Shown piece after piece: positions 9,365 through 17,164 of a stretch of 64,000 bases of DNA. Numbering within the stretch: position 1 is the first letter of the stretch; every line of letters begins with the position of its first letter. The position numbers and the translations under genes were made by a program. Source of the DNA: DATLSM01 sp035534175 (GTDB lineage: Bacteria; Actinomycetota; Thermoleophilia; Solirubrobacterales; 70-9); assembly GCA_035534175.1 (NCBI GenBank), contig DATLSM010000109.1:32197-96196 (forward strand), read 5' to 3'. Below the pieces are notes generated by a model that was not told the DNA's origin, made no database searches, and was given only the letters and a program-made list of their open reading frames with translations.

Positions 9365-10654
9365 CTATCTGAATATCTTGCGAATCCGCACCAGCTCGCG
9401 GACCTTGCCGCGGGGCCTGATCCGGCGTTGGAGCATCATCTTCAGCGGGTTGCCCTCCGGCCCGACGGAGGAGATCCAGTCGGTCCAGCTGGTCTCGAAG
9501 ATCAGGTCCGGGCTGGGAGCCTCGCCCGGCTCTGCCCGAGTCGAGCCGTTGTCGATCGTCAGGTGCCAGGGGTCGGCGTCGTTGAACCGCCACTGATAGA
9601 CCAGGCGCGATCCGTTGGCTGCCGCTGCGTCCGCCGAGTTGGCGATGACGTCGAAATAGAGGCGCTGGAGCTCGGGGGAGGACTCGGGCCTTCGCCCGTT
9701 AGGCGGCGCGCCCACAATGCCGGCCATCAGCAGTTTCACCTGGCGCTCGGCGACTTCCTCCTCCGACATCTGGGGGTCGAAGGGGAATACGCCGGGCGGC
9801 ATCTCCTCAGTCGGGTAGCCGATCGTCCGCCAGCGCTGGCGGATCAGCTTCAGCCCGAAGGCGAAGATGTCCTCCATCGAGAAGCCGTAGCACTCGGTGT
9901 ATTTACGGTCCATATTGGGGGGCGAGAAGACACCGACTCCGTAGGGCAGGGTTTCGCGGAGCAGCTCGATCACCGCAGCCCTGCACTCCTGCCAGCCGGG
10001 CTGGCCTTCGGCGAGAAGTTCGGAGAGCACCTTGACGCCGAAGCCGATGTGGCGCTGCTCGTCGCGGGAGACGTTCGCCATCCCCGAGCTGAACCCCGGC
10101 ATCGTGTCCTCGGAGGCGAAGAAGTCCTCGATGAAGTGCTGGCCGGGCTGGGCGAGGCTTCCCTCGACTATCAGGTGATACAGGGTGATCGCCTGCGCAT
10201 ACTTGGGCAGCGAACGGTCCTTGCGCAGTTCCTCTGCCATCAGATCGAGGCGGTCGAACACCCCGCGGTAGCCCCAGCTGAGGTGGGGCAGGGTGGAGGA
10301 GAGAGTTGCCTGCAGCGACTCGCCGCCGACGCCGATCACCTCTTTGAAGAAGCGGTGGAAGAAGACGGAGTGGCGCACCTCGTCGACCTGCTGGGTGGCG
10401 AGGAAGTAGGACTGCTCCTCGGTCGGGGCGGCGGTGATATAGGGGGCCAGGGTGTCGGCGACCCGGTCCTCGCCGTAGAAGAACATCGAGTAGATCCACA
10501 TCGCCGAGCGGCGCTGGATGTCGCTCAGTGCCTCCCAGCCATTGCGATCCTCGGAGAAGTCGATGTCGTAGGCGCTCCAGTTGCCGTGCTCCCAGCGGTG
10601 GTACAGGTCCTCATAGGTGACGTTGTCCATCAGGTTCTGGGATGCGACGCTCAT
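9365..10654 (-). CDS. R2-like ligand-binding oxidase fused to an SCP2 sterol-carrier domain
   Basis: The product has 429 residues. Residues 20-280 are a ferritin-like four-helix fold with six metal ligands: E62, E92, H95 (EVRH), E164, E199 and H202 (EQRH). V65 lies three after the first ligand Glu and Y159 five before E164. These match the Val and Tyr that form the ether crosslink in R2lox proteins such as M. tuberculosis Rv0233, which bind a Mn/Fe cofactor and a long-chain lipid. Residues about 345-429 look like an SCP2 lipid-binding domain. A strong Shine-Dalgarno (AAGGAGAG) precedes the ATG. An operator-like palindrome covers its promoter. A role in lipid oxidation is inferred. Confidence 0.85.
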   Translation of the reverse strand: MSVASQNLMDNVTYEDLYHRWEHGNWSAYDIDFSEDRNGWEALSDIQRRSAMWIYSMFFYGEDRVADTLAPYITAAPTEEQSYFLATQQVDEVRHSVFFHRFFKEVIGVGGESLQATLSSTLPHLSWGYRGVFDRLDLMAEELRKDRSLPKYAQAITLYHLIVEGSLAQPGQHFIEDFFASEDTMPGFSSGMANVSRDEQRHIGFGVKVLSELLAEGQPGWQECRAAVIELLRETLPYGVGVFSPPNMDRKYTECYGFSMEDIFAFGLKLIRQRWRTIGYPTEEMPPGVFPFDPQMSEEEVAERQVKLLMAGIVGAPPNGRRPESSPELQRLYFDVIANSADAAAANGSRLVYQWRFNDADPWHLTIDNGSTRAEPGEAPSPDLIFETSWTDWISSVGPEGNPLKMMLQRRIRPRGKVRELVRIRKIFR

Positions 10655-10687
10655 CTCTCTCCTTTGCTGGCGCGGGCTGCTGCAGGG

Positions 10688-10718
10688 AGATTACCGCTCG
10701 ACTGGCTGGGCAGCCAGT
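10688..10718 (-). promoter_or_regulatory. Promoter with 18-bp operator for the R2lox-SCP2 gene
   Basis: A perfect inverted repeat, ACTGGCT-GGGC-AGCCAGT, lies at 10701-10718. On the minus strand it is followed after 7 nt by a TAATCT -10 box (10688-10693) and, 33 nt later, by the ATG at 10654. The palindrome therefore covers the -35 region, a typical repressor position. The same repeat with the same geometry occurs at the second R2lox gene (54640-54671). Confidence 0.65.
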
Positions 10719-10725
10719 ACAACCT

Positions 10726-10742
10726 GTGTGACCTTGTCACAC
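10726..10742. promoter_or_regulatory. Second palindrome upstream of the R2lox-SCP2 promoter
   Basis: GTGTGAC-CTT-GTCACAC is a perfect 7-3-7 inverted repeat, 7 bp beyond the operator and 33 bp from the end of the acyl-CoA ligase gene. It has no T run, so it is not a standard terminator. It resembles a CRP-type site, but its TGTGA/TCACA halves are 5, not 6, bases apart. A second regulator site is plausible. Confidence 0.4.
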
Positions 10743-10775
10743 TACCCCGCTGGCCGCCGGACGGACGCCGATCGC

Positions 10776-12281
10776 TCAGGCGCGATCCGCGGCGGGGACG
10801 GCGATCTCCCGCTTGAGGATCTTGCCGGTCGGGCCCTTGGGAAGCTCCTCCAGGAACCAGACGAGGCGAGGGTACTTGTAGGCGGCGATCCGGTCCTTGA
10901 CGTAGGTGCTGACTTCCTCGGGGGCCATCTGCTGGCCCTCATGCAGGACGACCGCGGCTCCGATCTCCTCTCCCCACTTGTCGTGGGGGACGCCGACCAC
11001 CGCGGCTTCGCGGATCCTCGGGTGCTCGTAGAGCACCTCCTCGACCTCGCGGGGATAGACGTTGTAGCCGCCCCGGATGATCAAGTCTTTCTTCCGATCG
11101 ACGATGTAGTAGTAGCCGTTCTCATCGACTCGGGCCATGTCGCCGGAATGAAACCAACCGCCGCGCATCGCCTCCGCGGTCGCCTCGGGGCGCCGCCAGT
11201 AGCCCTTCATGATGTTGTGGCCGCGGATCACGATCTCGCCGACCTCCCCCTGGGGCACCGGGTTGTCGTCCTCGTCGACGACTCGCATCTCGACCCCTTC
11301 GATCGGGGTGCCGATCGAGCCGGGCTTGCGCTCCCTCTCGGGATGGTTGGAGCAGGAGACCGGCGAGGTCTCCGAGAGCCCGTAGCCCTCCAGCACGACG
11401 CAGCCGAAGGCCCGCTCAAAGCCGCGCAGGACCTCGACCGGCATCGAGGCGCCGCCGGTGATGCAGATGCGCAGAGCCGAGGTGTCGAAATCCCCGCGCT
11501 GGGGGTGGTGCAGCAGCGCCCCATACATCGTCGGCACCCCGTAGAAGTGGCTGACGCCGTCGCGCTGCATCGTCGCCAGCGCCTCACCGGGGTCGAATTT
11601 GGGCACCAGGGTGAGGCAGGCGCCGACCATCAGCGAGGCGTTCATGCTTACCGTCTGACCGAAGGAGTGAAAGAGGGGGAGGGCCCCGAGGACCACATCG
11701 CCGGCCCCGATCTCGCTGGTGGTGCGCGAGGAGACGTCTGCGTTGCGGAAGAGGTTTAAGTGGGTCAGCTCGGCACCCTTGGGTTTGCCGGTGGTGCCGG
11801 AGGTGTAGAGGATCACCGCCGTGTCGGACTCGGCGGTGTAGGCGAGGCCGGCAGTGGGGTCAAGCCGCTCCAAGCTAGCCGCGAACCCGGCGGGCTCGAC
11901 CTCGACCAGCTCGACTCCGGCATCGGCCGCGCCGGCCCGGGCCTCCTCGGCGAAACCGTGCCAGGCGAACAGCAGCTCCGCGCCGGAGTCCTCGAGGTAG
12001 AAGGCGATCTCGCGCCGCTTCAGCAGCACGTTCATCGGCACGACGACGCCGCCGGCGCGGAGCACCCCGTAGTAGGCGCTCGGGAACTCGGGGACGTTGG
12101 GCAGCATCACCCCGACCCGGTCGCCCGCCGCCAGGCCCTTCTCGTGCAGCAGGGTGGCCAGGCGGGCGCTGCGATCGTCGAGGTCGGCGTAGGTATGGGC
12201 GGCGCCGCCAAGGCGGATCGCGGCGCTTTGCGGCGCCCGCTCGGCGCTCGCCGTCAGTATCGATGCGAGATTGAGACCCAT
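10776..12281 (-). CDS. AMP-dependent acyl-CoA synthetase (long-chain fatty acid-CoA ligase type)
   Basis: A 501-residue ANL-superfamily enzyme. The phosphate loop is VILYTSGTTGKPKGAELTH (residues about 154-172). Later motifs include GYGLSETSPV, the hinge YYIVDRKKDLIIRGGYNVYPREVE and the C-terminal lysine in PKGPTGKILKREI. It activates a carboxylate with ATP to an acyl-adenylate, then a CoA thioester. It lies upstream of the R2lox-SCP2 gene on the same strand, 121 nt apart, and may be co-transcribed with it. Together with SCP2 and the MMPL remnant this points to lipid metabolism. Chain length is not predictable. Confidence 0.93.
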   Translation of the reverse strand: MGLNLASILTASAERAPQSAAIRLGGAAHTYADLDDRSARLATLLHEKGLAAGDRVGVMLPNVPEFPSAYYGVLRAGGVVVPMNVLLKRREIAFYLEDSGAELLFAWHGFAEEARAGAADAGVELVEVEPAGFAASLERLDPTAGLAYTAESDTAVILYTSGTTGKPKGAELTHLNLFRNADVSSRTTSEIGAGDVVLGALPLFHSFGQTVSMNASLMVGACLTLVPKFDPGEALATMQRDGVSHFYGVPTMYGALLHHPQRGDFDTSALRICITGGASMPVEVLRGFERAFGCVVLEGYGLSETSPVSCSNHPERERKPGSIGTPIEGVEMRVVDEDDNPVPQGEVGEIVIRGHNIMKGYWRRPEATAEAMRGGWFHSGDMARVDENGYYYIVDRKKDLIIRGGYNVYPREVEEVLYEHPRIREAAVVGVPHDKWGEEIGAAVVLHEGQQMAPEEVSTYVKDRIAAYKYPRLVWFLEELPKGPTGKILKREIAVPAADRA

Positions 12282-12344
12282 CTCCGCACCGAGTCTAAGC
12301 TGGCGGCGCCCGGCGGAGCAATGCGTCCGCTAGGCTCGGGCGCG

Positions 12345-12707
12345 ATGGAGGATCTGGGCCAGCCGAGTTCCTACCTCAGCCTGCAGAAGGGGGTGCAGGT
12401 GTACTCCAGCGATGGCAAGGGGGTCGGCAGGGTGGAGCACGTGCTCGCTGTCGCCAACCTCGATCTCTTCGAGGGCATCGTTCTCGACAAGAGCGTCCTC
12501 CCCGGCGGGCACAGGTTCGTCGATGCGCCGGAAGTGGAGGAGGTGTATGAGCGCGGCGTGGTGCTCAAGATCGACGCCGCCCAAGCCGAGCGCCTGCCTG
12601 AGCCCAGCGCCAACCCTGGCGAGATCGACATCGGACCCGATGATCTGGTCCAGGGCAAGCATGAGAAGCTCCGCCGCGCCTGGGGCCTGCTCTCCGGCAA
12701 GGGCTGA
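12345..12707 (+). CDS. PRC-barrel-like small protein
   Basis: The product has 120 residues. Residues 8-75 look like a PRC-barrel (VQVYSSDGKGVGRVEHVL, FEGIVLD, VDAPEVEEVYERGVVLKI), a small beta fold found in RNA-processing and photosynthetic proteins. The partner is unknown. A TAGGCT box at 12331-12336 lies 8 nt before the ATG with no Shine-Dalgarno, the layout of a leaderless transcript. The gene diverges from the acyl-CoA ligase at 12281. Confidence 0.7.
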   Translation: MEDLGQPSSYLSLQKGVQVYSSDGKGVGRVEHVLAVANLDLFEGIVLDKSVLPGGHRFVDAPEVEEVYERGVVLKIDAAQAERLPEPSANPGEIDIGPDDLVQGKHEKLRRAWGLLSGKG

Positions 12708-12866
12708 GCGACGCGCCTGTCTCCGCCCTTTCGGCCCTTGTTGGCCAGGGCGCCGAAATGCGCTATTCCAACCCTCGGTGCTTCCTGATCGGACCCGGCG
12801 GAGCCGAACTGCTTTTCCAACCGGCGTCGATGCCGAAGCTGACGACGCGATATCCGGATATTGCTC

Positions 12867-13538
12867 ATGATCGAATACATGGCGGCCGATCGGGTGCCGA
12901 ACGTCTGTGGGGGGCCATTCGGGTCAATCTATGATTTCTACATCGAGCGGCCACGGCTGATGCGCCTGGTCGGCCGTGTGGTCTGGGGAATCGATGCCTC
13001 CGTCCTCTACGCGAGCATGGGGGCGATCAGCGGGATGGGCCCGGGGGCGACGATCCTCGATGCGCCCTGCGGCGGAGGGGTCGCCTTCCGCGCTTTGAGC
13101 CCCGAGCAGGACGTGCGCTACATAGCGGCAGACCTCTGCCCGAAGATGCTGAAGCGAGCTGAACGCCGTGCGCGCATGCGGTCATTGAGGCAGGTCGAGG
13201 TCATCGCCGGGGACATGACCGCGCTGCCCTTTGCCGACGCCCAGGCCGATCTCTTTCTCTCCTATAGCGGGCTGCACATGGTCGACGACGCCGAGGCCGC
13301 CGTGAAGGAGATCGCCCGCTGTCTCAAGCCCGGCGGCCGGGTGATCGGAACCACATTCTTCTCCGACGGGAGCAGGCGAGCGCGCGGCTTCTTCTGGGTC
13401 GGCAGTCGCAGCGGGCATCCGCTGCCACCGGGTCGCGACGATGTCCGCCGCTGGCTCACCGCCGCAGGTTTCAGTCAGCCGACGATCGGGCCCCAACCTG
13501 GCTTTGCGGTCTTCAGCGGGCTGAAGGGCAGGGCCTGA
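12867..13538 (+). CDS. Class I SAM-dependent methyltransferase (UbiE-like)
   Basis: The product is 223 residues from ATG 12867 (TTG 12861 and ATG 12879 are alternatives). The SAM-binding motif I is TILDAPCGGGVAF. The acidic post-I strand is YIAADLCPKML, and motif III is the region LFLSYSGLHMVDDAEAAVKE followed by CLKPGGRVIG. The substrate is unknown. Another methyltransferase follows 52 nt downstream and the two are probably co-transcribed. Confidence 0.82.
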   Translation: MIEYMAADRVPNVCGGPFGSIYDFYIERPRLMRLVGRVVWGIDASVLYASMGAISGMGPGATILDAPCGGGVAFRALSPEQDVRYIAADLCPKMLKRAERRARMRSLRQVEVIAGDMTALPFADAQADLFLSYSGLHMVDDAEAAVKEIARCLKPGGRVIGTTFFSDGSRRARGFFWVGSRSGHPLPPGRDDVRRWLTAAGFSQPTIGPQPGFAVFSGLKGRA

Positions 13539-13590
13539 ATCGCGGCGTGGCACACCTCGTCAACCGACCTTGGCCGCAGGGCGAGAGGAG

Positions 13591-14445
13591 ATGAGCATGG
13601 ATTTTGACCCCAACGCATATCGGGAGCAGAGCCTGGCGATTTGGGGAAAGATGGCCCCGGCCTGGAGGGCACGGAACGAATGGATGATCGACCACAGTGG
13701 CCTGGTCAACGATTGGATCGTGGGGCGGGCCGATCCCCGGCCCGGGAACACTGTCCTCGACATCGCCGCCGGCCCGGGCGATTTGGGTTTCAGGGTGGCG
13801 GAGAGGGTTGGCGGCTCGGGTCGCGTTATTTCCGCCGACTTCGCGCCCGAGATGGTCGACGTCGCGCGCCGTCTGGGTCAGGCGCGGGGGCTTGGCAACG
13901 TCGATTACATGGTGCTCGACGCCGAACGGATGAGCCTCGAGTCCGACAGCGTGGACGCCGTGGTCTGTCGCTGGGGCTACATGCTCATGGCCGACTCGGC
14001 GCTCGCCCTCAGAGAGACCCGGCGGGTGCTGCGCGAGGGTGGCCCGCTGGCATTCGCCGTTTGGGCACCGCCGGCGCGCAATCCCTGGGCGGCCGTCCCG
14101 GCGAAGATCCTGGTGCAGCAGGGGCGCATGCCCGCGCCCCAGCCCGGAGGTCCTGGGATGTTCGCGATGGGGGATCCCGACCGCGTGCGGGAGCTGGTGG
14201 AGGGTGCCGGTTTCGGGGTGGTCGAGTTGGAGGAGATCGCCTTTCAGTTTCGCTACCCGGACTCCGACGATCTCTGGGACTTCCTCATCCGGATGGCCGG
14301 CCCGATCGCGGGAGCGGTGGAGGAACTCTCACCCGAGGAGCAAGTGGCGGCTCGGGCGGCGGTGATGGAGAGCATGGCCCCCTATCGCGAGGAGGATGGT
14401 TCCTACACCGCGCCCGCACTGAGTTTGGGGGTGCTGGTTCGTTGA
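13591..14445 (+). CDS. Class I SAM-dependent methyltransferase
   Basis: The product has 284 residues, with a strong Shine-Dalgarno (AGAGGAG) directly before ATG 13591. The SAM motif is TVLDIAAGPGDLGF with acidic strand VISADFAPEMVDVARR. Later come DAVVCRWGYMLM and VLREGGPLAFAVW. The C-terminal 100 residues form a helical cap that may hold the substrate. It resembles UbiE/COQ5-type small-molecule or lipid methyltransferases; the substrate is unknown. It is likely in one operon with the preceding methyltransferase but is not a close duplicate. Confidence 0.85.
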   Translation: MSMDFDPNAYREQSLAIWGKMAPAWRARNEWMIDHSGLVNDWIVGRADPRPGNTVLDIAAGPGDLGFRVAERVGGSGRVISADFAPEMVDVARRLGQARGLGNVDYMVLDAERMSLESDSVDAVVCRWGYMLMADSALALRETRRVLREGGPLAFAVWAPPARNPWAAVPAKILVQQGRMPAPQPGGPGMFAMGDPDRVRELVEGAGFGVVELEEIAFQFRYPDSDDLWDFLIRMAGPIAGAVEELSPEEQVAARAAVMESMAPYREEDGSYTAPALSLGVLVR

Positions 14446-14654
14446 TCGATCCCTCTGGATCTTGCGCTTTCGCCGGATGAGGCGGCGAATTGGGCAGGGT
14501 GCCACTGGGTCTGGGTCACGAGTCCTGGCCCCCCGGGGAGGGCACCATCACGGTGCCAGGTGAGCAAGCTCGGCACCTCTGGGAATGAGAGGCCATCAGC
14601 CAGATACGCGGGGACCCTGGGGCGTGTGGCGAGTAATTGCAGGCAGGAGCGCGA

Positions 14655-15023
14655 TCAGCGCGCCGCGACCAACTCGATGCGGTTTCCCCAGGGATCGGTC
14701 GTATAGAACCGCCGCAGGGGTGCGAGCCTGTCATCCCAGGTAACGGGCGCGCCCGCCTGCTCCAGGCGCCCAGCCATGTCCTCCAATCCGGCGGAGTCGA
14801 CGAGCAGCGCCGGGTGAGCCTTGGAGGCCGGGACGAATCCCTCCTGCACGCCGACGTGGATCTGCTGCTCGCCGGCTCTGAACCACACGCCTCCGCGCCC
14901 ACCCAGTGACGGGGGCCTTTCGATCTCCCTCAGGCCGAGCACCTGACCAAAGAATCGCCGCGCCTCGGCCTCGCAATCCGGCGGCGCGACGAGCTGAACG
15001 TGATCGATGCCAAGGATGCTCAC
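14655..15023 (-). CDS. VOC family protein (glyoxalase-like)
   Basis: The product is 122 residues from GTG 15023. It has the beta-alpha-beta-beta-beta repeats of the vicinal-oxygen-chelate fold. It opens with ILGIDHVQLVAPP, has FFGQVLGLREIERP, a metal-ligand-like region VWFRAGEQQIHVGV and ends with RFYTTDPWGNRIELV. VOC enzymes are metal-dependent lyases, dioxygenases or resistance proteins. It is the second of two adjacent VOC genes. A longer start would overlap the upstream gene heavily, so the GTG is preferred. The substrate is unknown. Confidence 0.8.
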   Translation of the reverse strand: MSILGIDHVQLVAPPDCEAEARRFFGQVLGLREIERPPSLGGRGGVWFRAGEQQIHVGVQEGFVPASKAHPALLVDSAGLEDMAGRLEQAGAPVTWDDRLAPLRRFYTTDPWGNRIELVAAR

Positions 15024-15072
15024 GCTGGTGGGTCTGGAGGTCTGGGGGTCGCAATATCTATAGGTCTGGGCA

Positions 15073-15414
15073 TCAGGCCGCAGTTTGGCCCACTTTGAGC
15101 CTGTTGCCATCCGGATCGGTGACGATCGTGAAGCGCACGGCGTCGCCGATGGTTTCGACCGGGCCGATCGCGATCCCTCGCTCCTTCAGCCCGGCCAGGA
15201 AGCTGTCGAGGTCATCGACGAGCAGCGCGTGCAGCCCCGAGCCAGCCCTGCTGGGGTCAGTTACCACGTATATCCAGCCCGACTCGCTCAGCTGCCACGC
15301 CGCCTCGTCCTCGTTGGGGATCAGATCGGCAGGCCGGCCGGCGAAGCGCTCATACCAGGTGGTGGCCTGGTCGCGGTCGATGACCGGTATGCCCGCGAAG
15401 AGGTGATTGACCAT
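15073..15414 (-). CDS. VOC family protein (glyoxalase/bleomycin-resistance-like)
   Basis: A 113-residue VOC-fold protein. It opens with HLFAGIPVIDRDQATTWYER, has GWIYVVTDP and LHALLVDDLDSFLAGLKERG, and ends in RFTIVTDPDGNRLKVGQ. It lies 49 nt upstream of the other VOC gene on the same strand and is likely co-transcribed. It may be a small-molecule lyase or binding protein; the reaction cannot be assigned. Confidence 0.8.
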   Translation of the reverse strand: MVNHLFAGIPVIDRDQATTWYERFAGRPADLIPNEDEAAWQLSESGWIYVVTDPSRAGSGLHALLVDDLDSFLAGLKERGIAIGPVETIGDAVRFTIVTDPDGNRLKVGQTAA

Positions 15415-15694
15415 CTGACGCAGGGTAAAGGCGTAGCAGACAGTCCTCGACCAGAGCGAGGATTCGAGTACGTCACTCGATCGCCTGAACGCCGGCTACC
15501 GACGGGTTCCTCCCTCCCATCAGCTCCAAATCAACTTGTTCGCCGGGGAGATCGGAGCCCCCGGCGAACTTCGCGCTCGTGCGAGGATCTGGGCGCTCAG
15601 AGGCGGCCGCCGACCGCCGCAGCCGGCATTCCCTCGCCAGAGAATGACCCATGCGAGCAGAGGAACCGATAACACTCCAAGCGAAGGAGCGAGC

Positions 15695-16462
15695 ATGCAC
15701 GATCAAGCGAACACCAGGCCTGAGTCCGAACCCGACAGCGAACAGGCGGAGGTCCCTGTGGTCGTCGTCCGGGAAAGGTTTCAGGCCGAGCTGGAAGCCT
15801 TGCGCGTCCGAGAGAAGGCCCACACGCACGCAGGCGACGCGATCGCGGCGGCCCGTCGCCGGCTGCCGATGGTGGAGGTCGATGCCACCACCACGCTGAC
15901 CGGCCCCGATGGCTCGGTCACGCTGCTGGAGGTGTTCGAGGGCCGCCGGCAGCTCGTGGCCTACTACTTCATGTGGTATGCCGGCAAACCCGCCCCCGAG
16001 CAATGCGAGGGCTGCACGCGCTACAACGCTCAGATCGGCGAGCTCTCCTACCTGCACGATCGCCAGATCACCTGTGCCACGCTCTGTCAGGGCCCCTACG
16101 AGGAGAGCGTCCGCTACCGCGACTTCATGGACTGGACCATGCCGTGGTACTCAGCCCAAGGGTCGCTTGAGACGCTGCTGACCGGGCGCCAGATCGGCAG
16201 GTTTCACCTGGTCTGCTACCTGCGGGACGGTGACCGGGTGTTCGAGACCTACTGGACCACTGGCCGCGGCGTAGAGGCGATGGACTACAGCTATGGGCTG
16301 ATGGATCTGACTGCCTATGGACGCCAGGAGAGGTGGGAGGACTCGCCCGCCAGCTGGCCGCGACGCGGCGAGCACAACTTTCGTGCCAACGGACGCCCCA
16401 TCGCCCAGTGGTCCCGGATCGAGGCCGGGCGCTCGGACGACCTCGGGGGAACGCGGTCGTGA
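15695..16462 (+). CDS. DUF899 family thioredoxin-like protein
   Basis: The product is 255 residues, preceded by an AAGGAG Shine-Dalgarno. It matches the DUF899 pattern: RRRLPMVEVD followed by a short beta region, LLEVFEGRRQLVAYYFMW, a Cys-rich stretch EQCEGCTRYNAQIGELSYL, and the C-terminal YSYGLMDLTAYGRQERWEDSP. The fold is thioredoxin-like, but the reaction is not established to my knowledge. The 280 nt upstream hold no gene I can support. Confidence 0.8.
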   Translation: MHDQANTRPESEPDSEQAEVPVVVVRERFQAELEALRVREKAHTHAGDAIAAARRRLPMVEVDATTTLTGPDGSVTLLEVFEGRRQLVAYYFMWYAGKPAPEQCEGCTRYNAQIGELSYLHDRQITCATLCQGPYEESVRYRDFMDWTMPWYSAQGSLETLLTGRQIGRFHLVCYLRDGDRVFETYWTTGRGVEAMDYSYGLMDLTAYGRQERWEDSPASWPRRGEHNFRANGRPIAQWSRIEAGRSDDLGGTRS

Positions 16463-16679
16463 TCCGATCGCTGGCCGCGAGTCCGCCTCTCAGCCCCGGG
16501 GAGTGCGCGTCTGCGCATTTGACCTCCCCGAGGAAACCCGGTCCTCATTCAGCGGCGCCGCTGAGCCCTCCAGCGATCGCGGTCATGATCTGTACGGTTT
16601 GCGTCGTGTGTCCCTGACTGGATCTCTAATTCGATTCAACTCGGCCTGTTTGACGGTGAATACAATGAAAGTGATTTCT

Positions 16680-16916
16680 ATGAAGACAATGACATGTAAA
16701 CAGTTGGGTGGACCCTGCGATTTACCGCTCCAGGGAAATACCGCAGATGAGGTTATAAAAGCGCAGGATAAACATCTAAAAGAAGTGGTCGCAAAGGGCG
16801 ATAAAACGCACGAAAGTGCCTTGAAGGAGATGAAGGGTAGGTGGAAAAGGCCCATATCGGGAATGGGGTGGTACAGAAAAACCAAGCGAGATTTTGCCGC
16901 TCTTCCCGACGACTGA
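16680..16916 (+). CDS. DUF1059-like small protein, low GC
   Basis: The product is 78 residues from ATG 16680 (ATG 16665 and GTG 16656 are in frame upstream). It begins MKTMTCKQLGGPCD and continues with NTADEVIKAQDKHLKE, resembling DUF1059-type small proteins with two early Cys. Codon use is unlike every neighbour: AAA, ATA, TTA and AGA codons are frequent. The stretch from about 16600 to 16915 is visibly AT-richer than the rest of the window. I read this as a recent acquisition. Function unknown. Confidence 0.7.
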   Translation: MKTMTCKQLGGPCDLPLQGNTADEVIKAQDKHLKEVVAKGDKTHESALKEMKGRWKRPISGMGWYRKTKRDFAALPDD

Positions 16917-17124
16917 TCGGTTACAGAGCGTGTGCATTGGCGGCCGACCGAGCACCTGAGCTACGGCCGGATCACGCTCGCTCGAGATGGATAGGGAGCG
17001 GCGAGAGCCTCTGGGACAGACCCTCTCGAGCAGCCGACCGGCGACCGGCGCCGTCTTGGTTGCGGGCTTGACAGGTCGGCACCGGCGCAAAGATCGCGCT
17101 GCGGCCCGTCGGTCCGAAGAGGCC

Positions 17125-17154
17125 TTGACATGTGACCAATTGGTCACCTATACT
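17125..17154 (+). promoter_or_regulatory. arsR-type promoter with operator in the -35/-10 spacer
   Basis: A -35 TTGACA (17125-17130) and -10 TATACT (17149-17154) are 18 nt apart. The spacer holds a perfect 16-bp palindrome, GTGACCAATTGGTCAC (17132-17147). The ATG of the ArsR-family gene is 10 nt after the -10 box, so the leader is very short. Autorepression by the ArsR protein is the simplest reading. Confidence 0.8.
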
Positions 17155-17164
17155 CCTCCGGACC

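Noticed and set aside
10726..10742. The palindrome as a CRP/Crp-Fnr site
   Set aside because: TGTGA and TCACA are 5 bases apart, while CRP sites have 6. I kept it only as a generic operator candidate.
10701..10742. The two palindromes as terminators of the acyl-CoA ligase gene
   Set aside because: Neither has a T run on the minus strand, and the first matches a promoter-located palindrome elsewhere.
14516..14902. A 128-codon minus-strand frame overlapping the VOC gene
   Set aside because: The overlapping VOC frame (14655-15023) shows clear family motifs; this one does not.
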